Source: Clostridiaceae bacterium M8S5 (lineage in GTDB: Bacteria > Bacillota > Clostridia > Tissierellales > MCWD3). From it: a DNA stretch of 64,000 nt. The stretch covers positions 3,162,001-3,226,000 of the forward strand of contig CP118523.1 in the NCBI GenBank assembly GCA_029227815.1, given 5' to 3'. The position numbers and the translations under genes are program-made. Positions 35,601-43,824 of this stretch are shown here, one piece after another; position 1 is the stretch's first letter, and each line of letters begins with the position of its first letter. The notes below the pieces were generated by a model, which ran no database searches, was not told the origin of the DNA, and saw only the letters and a program-made list of their open reading frames with translations.

Positions 35601-37951
35601 GATATACTTTTATTTACATCCTTAGCTTCTATTACTTTTCCTTGGTCATATCCTGTTGTGTGGTTGTATTTTAATGTCTGTATTACTACATCATTGTTAT
35701 CTTTTATTTCATTTATATACCCATGTGAGTCATAGCTGTATTTCATTTGACTTCCTTGTGGGTCGGTTACGCTCTTTAGTAAGTCACTTTCATAGTTATA
35801 TGCTACTTTTCTTCCTATTGGGTCTGTTATAGTACTTATATACCCTTTTGCATTATATGATACCTGAAATTCTCTTCCTACTATATCTTTTATCTTTGTT
35901 ATTTTATTTTGTGCATTTAGCTCTAGTACTACTGTATTGCCCTTTGGATCCTTCATCTCTTTCATATGTTTTTTTTCATTAAATGTATATGTGTATTGAT
36001 CTTTTGTTTTTAGTGTAAACGTCCCATCTTGATTTTTTATAAAGGTACTTCTATTATTTTGTGGCTCGTATGTCCCATTCTTTTTCTTTCGAAAGATTTG
36101 TACACTTCCATTTGGAAGGGATACTTGCACATTGTTTTCTCCCTCTATTTTCCCTTCAAATCCAAAAGTCCAGCCTTTTCCTAACAATGCCTTTCTTTCA
36201 TTTTTTGCATTGTAAGTTCTGCTTATATTTATCTTAAATCCTGGTGCTTGTATGCTCATATCGTTTACTGTAAAAGAGTAGTTTCCTGTTGATGGATTTA
36301 CCCCACTCTTTCCATAGTGCATCTGCTCTTTTATTTTTGCTAACTGATCCATTGTATACCATGAATCATCATTAAAACCATTATCCCCTGGGTCTACTGG
36401 TGTTTCTCCACTTGTATCCTCATAGGTATCTGGCTCTGGCTTTGTATTACTCAATACCGCAAAGGCATTTACCCTACCTTTTGTTGCTAGTCTATCTTTA
36501 AGCGTTTTGCACTCTACTACATTTTCTTTTATTCTCTGTGCTATTTGTGTATTTGTTAACTGTGGTTCATTACTTTTTAGTAGCGCTGCTATTGCTGTTA
36601 CATGTGCCGCTGCTGCTGATGTACCGCTAAAGGTATTGTATTCATTTTCAGGCATTGTTGTCATTATTTTTTCTCCTGGTGCTGCTACATCTATATATTT
36701 TCCGTAGCCTGAATACTTGCTTAAAACTCCCATATTTGTTATTGATGCTACTGATAGCACATTTGGTATGTTAAAGCATGCTGGATATGTTGGGTGTGTT
36801 AGTACATTTCCACCTCTATTTCCTGCTGATGTTATAAACAGTATACCGCTATTTTTCATTGAGTCCTTTAATGCATAGTTATTGTCTGAGCCTCCGAAGC
36901 TACAGTTTATGATTTTTACTCCTTCTTGCATTGCATATTCTATTGCCTGTATTGCATCACATGTATACCCTGAGGTTCCATTTATGAATTTTAATGGCAT
37001 TATCTTTACCTTTGGTGCTACACCTGTTATTCCTTTTTCATTACTCTTTGCTGCTATTATTCCTGCTACTGCTGTACCATGCATATCATAGTTAGCTCCA
37101 TCATATACACTGTTGTCTCCATTTACAAAATCCCAACCTGTTACATCATCTATATATCCATTATTATCATCATCTATACCGTTTGCTTTTATTTCTCTTT
37201 GATTTATATATATATTTTCTGTTAAATCTTCATGATAGATATCTATTCCTGTATCTAAAACTCCTATTATTATATCTTTTCCCTTGGTTATTTCCCAAGC
37301 TGGCATTATATTTACATCTACTCCTGCTCTTCCAATTTCTCCTTCTATCTCTTGTCCACTATTTTGAAGCGACCACTGACTACTAAAAAGCTTATCTAAT
37401 GGACCTGAATTTACTGTCAACTTATAGTTTGGCTGTACATACTCTACATCCTCTGATTTTGAAAGCTCTTTTATTAGGGTCTGTACGTCTTCTTCTTCGG
37501 TTTCTATTATATCTATTTTCTGAAGCTTAAATTCCTTTTTTGTTTCCAGCTTTTTAGACTTTAGTTTTTTCTTTACTTCCTCTTTTACCTGTTCTTTTTT
37601 TTCTTTACTCCCTGCTTCTAATGCATAGCTATCATTTGACATGATATTTCTTCTTACTCTTTTTCTTTTTTCACTTTTTGGTTGCGGATTTTTATATTTT
37701 ACTATTACTTGCGTTTTTTCTTTATCTGCTAATTTTACACAGTGTTTCTTTTTGGTTTTTTTATCTATTACTCTTTTTGCTTCTTCCTGCTCTTTTGTTT
37801 CTTTCTTTATCTCTTCTTTAATCGGCTGAATCTCTTTTGATACTTTTTGTTCTTTCTCTGCTAAAGCATATTCTGTAAAGACTGAGAATACACTTGCTAG
37901 AGTTAATACTGCTATCAATACGCTTGCTATATATCTCTTTAAACTCTTCAT
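29636..37951 (-). CDS. Subtilisin-RHS polymorphic toxin, 2771 residues
   Basis: Signal peptide at 1-31. A Lys/Glu-rich proregion with I9-like end (VEYVQPNYKL, about 170-185) precedes a subtilisin S8 domain at about 215-505, complete with VLDTGID, HGTAVAGIIAA and GTSAAAAHVTA (Asp, His, Ser). After a Pro/Asp linker comes a DUF6531-like RHS opening (SGVNPSTGNYSFTVNDM, about 547). A very long run of YD repeats of the form Y-x-Y-D-x-x-G-N/R reaches the RHS core (RYAGYQYDEESNLYYLKARYYD ... YIDPTGHWG, ending about 2435). The last 335 residues hold a hydrophobic pretoxin stretch and a tip beginning after GTGEGDF. RHS shells encapsulate and release C-terminal toxins; the fused protease may process the chain (inference). 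RBS GAGAGG. Confidence 0.9.
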   Translation of the reverse strand: MKSLKRYIASVLIAVLTLASVFSVFTEYALAEKEQKVSKEIQPIKEEIKKETKEQEEAKRVIDKKTKKKHCVKLADKEKTQVIVKYKNPQPKSEKRKRVRRNIMSNDSYALEAGSKEKKEQVKEEVKKKLKSKKLETKKEFKLQKIDIIETEEEDVQTLIKELSKSEDVEYVQPNYKLTVNSGPLDKLFSSQWSLQNSGQEIEGEIGRAGVDVNIMPAWEITKGKDIIIGVLDTGIDIYHEDLTENIYINQREIKANGIDDDNNGYIDDVTGWDFVNGDNSVYDGANYDMHGTAVAGIIAAKSNEKGITGVAPKVKIMPLKFINGTSGYTCDAIQAIEYAMQEGVKIINCSFGGSDNNYALKDSMKNSGILFITSAGNRGGNVLTHPTYPACFNIPNVLSVASITNMGVLSKYSGYGKYIDVAAPGEKIMTTMPENEYNTFSGTSAAAAHVTAIAALLKSNEPQLTNTQIAQRIKENVVECKTLKDRLATKGRVNAFAVLSNTKPEPDTYEDTSGETPVDPGDNGFNDDSWYTMDQLAKIKEQMHYGKSGVNPSTGNYSFTVNDMSIQAPGFKINISRTYNAKNERKALLGKGWTFGFEGKIEGENNVQVSLPNGSVQIFRKKKNGTYEPQNNRSTFIKNQDGTFTLKTKDQYTYTFNEKKHMKEMKDPKGNTVVLELNAQNKITKIKDIVGREFQVSYNAKGYISTITDPIGRKVAYNYESDLLKSVTDPQGSQMKYSYDSHGYINEIKDNNDVVIQTLKYNHTTGYDQGKVIEAKDVNKSISKYTYDTVNKKTTIIENNNNKIWVYWYDKNNYITKIQNPEGEETKTEYYKVEGENKYGDIKSETDEYGNITRYEIDDRGNITKITYPDGSVKTITYDEKNNVIKEKDQENKSIYYVYDSDKTYLKKEVSPLKVGQEYVEGQSNEENFAITTYNYYADAQAQAQGYRAKGLLKDITDTEGSKVTYTYDQYGNVKTETDPEGNTKTYTYNQIGWKISETTAKQYTTRYIYNNNGQIQKVVYHQGETKRIVYDALGRKIKEILPNQYRQEDEDLENKIYKGDVGTRYEYYQSGQVKTITDPMGNVIKYTYDIYGNIKTKTNPNGGIYQYTYDKLDRIKKIEFKEAEDKNSVTLEEYTYSKTADNKELEKHTLYLNKKEKAQVYKIFDFAGRIIKEEYPDGTRVAMAYYKNGEIKTQTNKNGSTKYYYYDQLNRLEKEYIPLEIEKGETKYTYKKYSYDKAGRKIKEKIGVDKVTLNNEPKKYITVTKEYYKNGKLKKVLKSSGQSIVYIYDQDGNIAKTDEYIDDTNKKVTEFEYIHLNRLTRQTEYVRSGDIYGNDLESTEELALTTSYTYDLNGNVKTLINKKGETTTFEYDENNNQISVKREITGAEGNIERIITKATYNYQGDPLTKTDPKGNKTIYEYDKMGQLIKTKDSLGAVVVYEYDLAGRKTKEITPNNYDEAKSLEEMNRIEYTYDKMDRLKTKEYHYKDKNNEWQHIVAKAYKYNAMGQPVKELDALGYKAGRGKSKEEKINRGYGVITTYNLAGMVKTKLDPVAKDRSKSYTTKYEYDARGRKITEINAKGVITSYYYDDADNIIKTTRRKSKDSVEKTIAKYTYDKQGNLLTNTDALGNTTIYTYNKLGQIKSITYPKDETIQENIETYQYDKLGKLLSTINSLGKQTIKTYDVLGRLVKETQQSKSGEEAMTTSYTYDMNSNVLTSTDGNGNVRTYIYDKLNRKISEQNTTGGIDKTTTYEYDLNGNLISTTDWKGNTYTKVYDSLDRLIEERDAYGKIIQRLEYNENSAQRKSIDALGNETSYQYDKNNRLIYTIDPLEKVEGITYDDIGNIATKTDKNNRTTTYRYDESNNLEEVLMPEGTKTKYKYDLNKNLVSKIDGNENETIYEYNVRNIIVREISPDGRKGEQGNYIYNPSKITEYTYYKDGVVKTKTNPKGDTITYIYDIHQRLKEEKLGEKVLKAYEYDKNSNLLKVTDERGITTFTYDEENRMLTKSIPAIGTLAYEYDIIESVETGEVKQKIIAPKGKETLKTFDRVGRLKKVESDNEASIYAYNDNGSRKEVQYPNGVREKFEYNKRGEITALRNENSNGARIQEFGYTYDNNGNQLSKTDSSGTTSYKYDSLNRLKTVTEPNGKTTNYTFDKAGNRESQIISEAGEVSLTKYTYNKQNHLEKETTQSQGKAKITNYEYDENGNIVSKSSYKLEPAEAGEIEEIVISTAGDGKNKDITLYEYDTYNQLTRTITDNKTADYSYDYQGYRIKKTVKTIEKETNKAKIETTKYLYNRDKVIQETDEEGNISAQNVYGMNLISRTVEGKKYYYLYNAHADVTGLADREGNITDTYRYDAFGKIVEKTGESANPYRYAGYQYDEESNLYYLKARYYDSKIARFITEDTYKGQLNDPLSLNLYTYCCNEPIMYIDPTGHWGGKHGEYDDRELSADDQNEIIKYTRKWYKAETDEERDYYHGLANDIRKKAKLKKRDKNIKSTTKRGYDIYGSEGFTSNTNSSLTTTKPTNDVDSSQEEGLLESAWNGVKKAGNFIKNVGHDMALGALDSIDNNCFYGAGQKLNKRQKPDTLAYKASKTATNIVTFVGGIAVTIKGGATETAGLMLDATGVGAPVGVPLNALGALEVGYGVTVVGSSYGNFKKDFTSLFSSEGSSGGTGEGDFMKKWSVDDLKSLPQADSKGIKKLIGNSDDGFKFFKNQIDVNTMKEVKPGVFIGKDTNGLTFTYRAVSKSGPPTIDINGIKGIRKIKFLGE

Positions 37952-37966
37952 ATTCCTCTCACCTCT

Positions 37967-40900
37967 TTACTGAATCGTATACGTTATTTGAACTTCATTA
38001 TCTGTTTTAAATCTAAGACCTATGCTGTTTATGATTCCACTGTAGCTTTGCCCAACTGGTACTTTACTTTTCTTTTTAAACTGTAGTGTTCCATTTGTAT
38101 TTTGGATTACTTCTATATCTGTTCCTACTATATTTCCTAGCATTATATCTCTTCTTGCTGTTTGGCTAGCTATATCTACTATCTCTATTTCTTCTGGATT
38201 ATATGTTATTGTAAATGTGTAGTTTTTAAAATCTCTTATTTCTGTAGCATTTAATACTAAATTCTTTTCCTCTCCTATGTTTCCTTTGATGTTATAGCTC
38301 TGCACTGAACTTTTTGTTCTTATAGTTATTGGCTGACTCCAGCTTCCAACAGCAGAAGGATTCTTTGCTCTTACTTTATAGCTGTACTCAGTGTTTGGCG
38401 TAAGTCCTGTTATTAGGTAGCTGTTTGATGCACCTACACTTAATATTTGGTTATCTGCTTCTATCTCATATTCTACTGCTCCCACGACTCCGTCCCATGT
38501 CAATCTAACTGCATTTAATGTTGCAGATGCTATCAGATTTTCTGGTGCTTTTGACGCTTGAGGCATTGTCTTAATTGCTACTACCTTACTCCATTTCCCT
38601 TGTGATCCATCATCCTTGTTAGCTTTTATCTTATATTCATAACTTGTATTTGAACTTAAGTTTTCATAGGTATAGTTAGTAGCCGTTACATTTGTTGTAA
38701 TTTCCCCATTTACATCTATATCATAGCTTACTGCCCCCTGTATAGGCTCCCACATTAGTGTTATTTGGTTCTTAGCTGTTAGAGCTGATATATTTTGCAC
38801 ACAGTCATTGCTACTTGCCTTTGTTATAGCTGTTATTGGCACTGTAAATCCACTAGTACCCTTTTCATTTACAGCTCTTACCTTTATTTTCTTCTGAGTA
38901 CCTGGTGTAAGCCCAGTTATTGTATACGCTGTATCAGTTATATTTTTAACTAACACATTATCTATCTCTATATCATAACTGTCTGCACCTTCTACTATAT
39001 CCCAGTTTACAGCTATCTCTGTTTCAGTAGGCTGAGCTCTTAGATTTTTTGGTGTTGCTAAAACATATGTGCTTATATTAACTATGTTTATAGCGTTACT
39101 CCACTCACTTACAGTTTCACCCTGTCTAGCTCTAATTCTATAAATATGGGTTGTATTTGGCTTTAAACCTTCATGAGTAAAGGATGTGTTTAAGCCATTA
39201 TCTACAATTAGTCCATCTGCTTTTACATCATATCCATCAGCCCCAGTTACTTCTTCCCATGATATTGTTATGCTTGTATCTGTTGCACTGCTTTTGATAT
39301 TAGATGGTGTTGTAAATACAGCTTCCCTTGTAGTAACAACTAATAAAGAACTCCAATCACTATAGCCTCCATCTTTCAGACTTCTTATTCTATACGTATG
39401 TTCTGTATTAGGGGTAAGTGAGCTGTGTATATATACAGAATTATTTCCGCAATCAATTATATTTCCATCTGCCTCAATCTGATACTGAACTCCTTCTGAA
39501 TGCTTCCATCTAATTTCAACAGATGTCTTACTTGGATTTGCAGTAATGTTTTGAGGTATAAGTAATGTACCAGCCTTAGTTTTGGCTGTTACTTCACTGC
39601 TCCACTCACTCTTACCAGCTTGGTTTATACTTCTTACTCTGTAGCAGTGAGTAGTATTTGGAAGCAGTCCTGTATGTACATAGTTTGTACTATTACCATT
39701 AGTAATTATTTGACCATCAACTTCAATATCATATGAAGTTGCATTTCCTACTGCATTCCATGTAAGCGTAATGGAGTTTTCATTTGAAAGCGTATTAATA
39801 TTTGTTGGTATAGTAGAAGATTTCGGCAATGTTAATTTTGTAATAGGTCTACTCCACTCTCCAGTAACCTCGCCATTCTTAGCTCTCACACGATAGGTAT
39901 GCTCAGTGTTTGGAAGAAGCTCTATATGAGTATATGACACATTAATACCGTTATCAGTAACAACGCCATCTGCCTCAACTTCATAAGAGGTTGCATTTTC
40001 AACAGGCTTCCAGTTGATAGTTATCTCATTGCTTGTTGCGGTAGCTGTTACCTCATCAATAACTGATGGTGGTGGCGCTAAGGTTGTCCCGCTAGCTGGA
40101 GAACTAAAAACGGTTGCTATTCCTTCGTCATTTTTAGCTTTTATCTTATAAGTATAAGTTGTTAAGGGCGTCAAATTATTAACTGTTATAATTTTGCTAT
40201 TTGGAATAACCCATGTTGGTGTAGCTGTTTCTTCACCTGATGTATTTACATAAGTATTGTTATTAATATTTACAATTTGGTACGCAGTTCCGTATGGGTT
40301 ACTATCATTAATCTTAACATCAAGAGTAGTTGAAGTTGGATTAATTATATTAATACTTGGCACTTCTGGTTTTGTGTATACTTTTTTTGTAGCATCTGCA
40401 ACATTTCCAGCTAAATCCTTGACTTCTACCTTAATGTTATATTCTTTATTTGGTGACAAATCAGTAAAAGTATGGCTATGAGTACTTATCCAGTCTGTTG
40501 CTATATCTCCTATTGTATAGCGGTATGGTGATGTAGCTAAACCTTTAGCGTCAGAAGCAGTACAATTTACAGTGATGCTAGTTGACGTACGAGCTAAGTT
40601 AAGCTGATTCATTGTAGGCTTTGTTTTGTCAACTGTAAAATTTCTAATCTCTTGAGTACTATGATTTTTACCATCTTCTATCCATATATACAGCTTATGA
40701 GTACCTTCAGATAAAGAACTTAAATCAATATTATAATTAAATTCTTGCTCTAGCCCATCTGCTGTAATATTTCCGAGCTGATTACCGTTTTCATAATTAC
40801 TTCCATCTACTCTATAGTATACTTTTAATATGTCTCCTATATCTTCATCTCTCATGCTTCCTGATATATTTACCTCTTTGTGCCCTTCAACTTCTGATAT

Positions 40901-41464
40901 GCTTTGATTATCAGTCGTATTATTTACCATCATAGGTATCTTATTAACTTTACCTCCCCTCACATACCAATAACCATCACTGTGCTTTCCGTTAGCAGGA
41001 TAATGCAAATCTCCTTTTATTGTTTTAATATAATTTCCTTTTACTTCTATTCTTTTATTTTCAGATGGATATTTAAAATATATCGATATACAAAAATCAT
41101 CATGCTCTCCTCTAAAATAGTTTTCATATCTTACTAATTTACCATCATAACGTATTTGATAGTAATATTTATTTATTTGTACATAACTTTTATTTACATA
41201 TGTTCCTGAACATATATACTTATTTTTTTTATTATCAAAATAGTAACTTGTATACCCTCCACAATGGCTGCCCTCACCAAAACTAATACCCTTCCATTTT
41301 GCAGTTTCTATCCATTCATATTCAATACTATAAACCTTATAATAGTATCTATCTGGAGTAGTATTATTATTACTTAAATTAGCTCCCATACTATAATTAG
41401 CAAAACATGAATTTAAAATAATAGTTATTATAAGAAAAGTTAGTATTTTTTTATATTTAAACAT
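37967..41464 (-). CDS. Secreted fibronectin type III repeat protein with cohesin-like C-terminal domain
   Basis: About 1165 residues from the ATG at 41464 (GGAGAG 6 nt before). Signal peptide at about 1-28. A unique N-terminal region has a Tyr-rich segment, then two atypical Ig/FN3-like modules. At least seven regular FN3 repeats of about 85 residues follow, each with ITxxW...GA.SYDIEVDG...YxHxxLxPNTxHxYRVRA...EWS. The last 105 residues (from SYNIKGNIGEEKNLVLNA) fit a cohesin-like beta sandwich (ITYNPEEIEIVDI, then IGLRFKT). A surface adhesin or scaffold. It lies between a protein with the same C-terminal domain and the RHS toxin, spaced 13 and 15 bp. Confidence 0.82.
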   Translation of the reverse strand: MFKYKKILTFLIITIILNSCFANYSMGANLSNNNTTPDRYYYKVYSIEYEWIETAKWKGISFGEGSHCGGYTSYYFDNKKNKYICSGTYVNKSYVQINKYYYQIRYDGKLVRYENYFRGEHDDFCISIYFKYPSENKRIEVKGNYIKTIKGDLHYPANGKHSDGYWYVRGGKVNKIPMMVNNTTDNQSISEVEGHKEVNISGSMRDEDIGDILKVYYRVDGSNYENGNQLGNITADGLEQEFNYNIDLSSLSEGTHKLYIWIEDGKNHSTQEIRNFTVDKTKPTMNQLNLARTSTSITVNCTASDAKGLATSPYRYTIGDIATDWISTHSHTFTDLSPNKEYNIKVEVKDLAGNVADATKKVYTKPEVPSINIINPTSTTLDVKINDSNPYGTAYQIVNINNNTYVNTSGEETATPTWVIPNSKIITVNNLTPLTTYTYKIKAKNDEGIATVFSSPASGTTLAPPPSVIDEVTATATSNEITINWKPVENATSYEVEADGVVTDNGINVSYTHIELLPNTEHTYRVRAKNGEVTGEWSRPITKLTLPKSSTIPTNINTLSNENSITLTWNAVGNATSYDIEVDGQIITNGNSTNYVHTGLLPNTTHCYRVRSINQAGKSEWSSEVTAKTKAGTLLIPQNITANPSKTSVEIRWKHSEGVQYQIEADGNIIDCGNNSVYIHSSLTPNTEHTYRIRSLKDGGYSDWSSLLVVTTREAVFTTPSNIKSSATDTSITISWEEVTGADGYDVKADGLIVDNGLNTSFTHEGLKPNTTHIYRIRARQGETVSEWSNAINIVNISTYVLATPKNLRAQPTETEIAVNWDIVEGADSYDIEIDNVLVKNITDTAYTITGLTPGTQKKIKVRAVNEKGTSGFTVPITAITKASSNDCVQNISALTAKNQITLMWEPIQGAVSYDIDVNGEITTNVTATNYTYENLSSNTSYEYKIKANKDDGSQGKWSKVVAIKTMPQASKAPENLIASATLNAVRLTWDGVVGAVEYEIEADNQILSVGASNSYLITGLTPNTEYSYKVRAKNPSAVGSWSQPITIRTKSSVQSYNIKGNIGEEKNLVLNATEIRDFKNYTFTITYNPEEIEIVDIASQTARRDIMLGNIVGTDIEVIQNTNGTLQFKKKSKVPVGQSYSGIINSIGLRFKTDNEVQITYTIQ

Positions 41465-41477
41465 AGTTTTCTCTCCT

Positions 41478-42803
41478 TTATTCAACAACATACTTAATAT
41501 CACTCTTCCCACCAGTCTTCGATCTAAACTTTATTGTATTAACTACTCCAGACCATACCTGATTATCATCTACTTCTTTGTTCATGATAAGCTTTATCGT
41601 TCCTGGTACATATTCTTTTACCTCTATATCTGTTCCTGATATTTCACCTTTATTTATATCTCTTTGCTTAGTTGCTGTACTTAAATCTTCTACTTCTAAT
41701 TTCTCAGAATCATAGAAAAGTATAAAACTACGATCTTTTATTTCCTTTATCGCTGATGCTGTTACTATTATATCTACTAGTTCATTTTCATTTAGGTCTA
41801 TTGTGTATTCTATAAATGATATTGGTTTTCTTTTTAGGGTCTTTACTTTTACTGCACTACTCCACTCACTTACTTCTTCTTGTTTTTTTGATCTTATTCT
41901 TATACTGTACTGTGTGTTTAGCTTTAATTTTTCATATGTATACTCTGCTCTTGTTACATTTGTATGTACCTTTGAATTTATCTCTATATCATAGCTTGTG
42001 CATCCTTCTATTTCGTCCCACTTTAGATATATCTTATCCTGTGTTGAAAATGTTAGTATGCTTTTTGGCACTTCTAATACTGTTTTTTGTGGTTCTTTTA
42101 CTTTAACTATTGCTTGTATTGATACTCCTTGATATTCTACTGTTATTTCTGCGTTCCCTATTGAAATTGCTGTTATCCTGCCTGTAGAATCTATCTCCAC
42201 TAACGCTTCATCTGATGAAGTATATTTTGCAGTTTTCGTTACATCTTCTTTGCTTTCATCTGAATATACTGCTGTTACAATCATTTCGTGTGCCGTATCC
42301 TTTTCTAAAGAGTATATCTCTGCATCAAGCTGTAATGCTGTTATTGTTTTTTCTGCTTCTTTGATTTCATGTATTAACTCTTTTTCTTCTTTTTCAATAT
42401 CATTTTGGTCTACTGTTTCTTCTTTAATCTCTGATTCGTCTGTTTTTTCTGCTTCTTTGATTTCATTAGTATCTTTAGTTTCTTCTTTTACTTTACTCTC
42501 TTGCTCAGTTGGTTGATTATTTTCATTATTTGGTTTTGCTATTTGTTCTTTTTCTGATGACTCTGTCTCTGAATCTTTTATATCTTTTTGTTGTTGATTG
42601 CTTTCTTCTGCTATTTCTCCTTCACTTTTCATGCTCTCTACCTCTGAAGAGGCTGTTTTTGGTAATGTTGCTTCTTCTACCTTAGTAACTCCCTGAGCAT
42701 ATACTACTCTACTAAGCATGTTTGATGAAAAAAATACTAGCTTAACTAATAATATTACTACTAACACAAGTGATAATTTTTTGATTTTCTTTGAGATTAA
42801 CAT
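41478..42803 (-). CDS. Secreted BIG2/FN3 protein with cohesin-like C-terminal domain
   Basis: A 441-residue protein: signal/anchor segment (about 8-36), Glu/Lys-rich low-complexity linker to about residue 150, then a BIG2 Ig-like domain (about 155-238; ends ISIGNAEITVEYQGVSIQAIVKV). One FN3 domain follows (about 248-328), and a C-terminal cohesin-like domain (about 332-441) resembling that of the next protein at matching positions (both contain RDI-x-x-G-x-I/V-x-GTDIEV). First gene of the four-gene toxin operon, GGGAGGAT ribosome binding site. It could be a surface partner of the toxin; that is inferred from the operon only. Confidence 0.8.
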   Translation of the reverse strand: MLISKKIKKLSLVLVVILLVKLVFFSSNMLSRVVYAQGVTKVEEATLPKTASSEVESMKSEGEIAEESNQQQKDIKDSETESSEKEQIAKPNNENNQPTEQESKVKEETKDTNEIKEAEKTDESEIKEETVDQNDIEKEEKELIHEIKEAEKTITALQLDAEIYSLEKDTAHEMIVTAVYSDESKEDVTKTAKYTSSDEALVEIDSTGRITAISIGNAEITVEYQGVSIQAIVKVKEPQKTVLEVPKSILTFSTQDKIYLKWDEIEGCTSYDIEINSKVHTNVTRAEYTYEKLKLNTQYSIRIRSKKQEEVSEWSSAVKVKTLKRKPISFIEYTIDLNENELVDIIVTASAIKEIKDRSFILFYDSEKLEVEDLSTATKQRDINKGEISGTDIEVKEYVPGTIKLIMNKEVDDNQVWSGVVNTIKFRSKTGGKSDIKYVVE

Positions 42804-43144
42804 AATATCCTCCCTACCTTTCTAGCTTTTAAGCTATTTTAATACCTTATTTAAATTATTTCATGACAACAATAAGCTAAGCATACCATGTTTATTAAGT
42901 TATCAGATTTATTTAGAGCTATACAAATCCAATTCAACTTAATTATTATGGTGTTAAGTTGACAACACAGTATAACATATTTGCTTTGTCGAATTTTGTA
43001 AAACCAAGGTGAGACATAAAATAATGATAAAAATATTGTATGATATTGCCTCTTGGATTAATTAATCTAACTATATTAATCTCGTACATAAATATAATGT
43101 TATAAGTGTATAGGTTAGTTATAGGATACAATCTATCAAAAAAC

Positions 43145-43790
43145 AAAGGGTTGTCGGAAATAAAAGATGTAATATAAAATTAGATGTTCTTTTTTAGGTA
43201 TGTACAGAAATAGCTAAAATACAATGAATAACCAAAACGTAATAGAGAGAATTAGGGTTATGCTCTGGAGCGTTAGCACGTCATTTTTGAATGGAAGCAT
43301 TAAAAAACATCATTCTAATTCGGAGAAGCACCTGTTTTTTTGATTGTAATAGTGATAAAACAGGCGCCTGAATGTCATTTACGAATGATGTTTTTTAGCT
43401 TCTAGTAGGTTTATCGATTGCTTAATTTTTAGGGTAAAGGCTTTGGAGTGTAGAAAATACTCATTGTAAAGAAAAATTCACTGGTGAAGTAAAATCAAAG
43501 ATAAACTTTGCGGTGCAGTAGAGAAGCTGTTTCATATAATTTAAGTAGAAGCGCTGAAGAAACAGCTCCTCAAATTTACTTACAAGTAACATCTTTTAAT
43601 TTTCCTTGTTACTTTATTGGTTGAAATCTTTAGGGTATTTTGTTATGGTCATAAGTACTTAATTTATTTTGAGTAAGAAAAATAATCATGTTTAAACCCA
43701 ATAAAGTTGTGAAAATCTTAAGATTTTACAGTGATAATCTACATATACTATTTTCATTATTTTAAACCCTATTTTCCGACAGCCCCTTTA
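43145..43790. mobile_element. MITE-like palindromic element, about 650 bp, no transposase
   Basis: Terminal inverted repeats AAAGGGTTGTCGGAAAT (43145-43161) and TTTTCCGACAGCCCCTTT (43772-43789). They extend into the flanks (AAAC-AAA left, TTT-GTTT right), as if inserted into a palindrome. The GGGCTGTCGGAAAA end resembles termini of IS1182-type elements. Inside are a long hairpin, AAAAAACATCATTC (43302-43315) with GAATGATGTTTTTT (43383-43396) enclosing CACCTGTTTT/AAAACAGG, and another pair AGCTGTTTC/GAAACAGCT near 43525-43567. No coding frame. The rest of 42804-43824 is featureless AT-rich sequence holding the toxin-operon promoter region. Confidence 0.6.
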
Positions 43791-43824
43791 TGTTTAAATA
43801 CTTAAAAAATTTATTTTTTTGATA

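Noticed and set aside
29636-37951. Dense short repeats suggesting a CRISPR or tandem-repeat array
   Set aside because: The repeats are protein-level YD motifs with variable DNA sequence, irregular spacing and one continuous reading frame.
42946-43146. Minus-strand open frame of 66 codons next to the MITE-like element
   Set aside because: No ribosome binding site or family pattern; probably a chance frame, not a transposase remnant.
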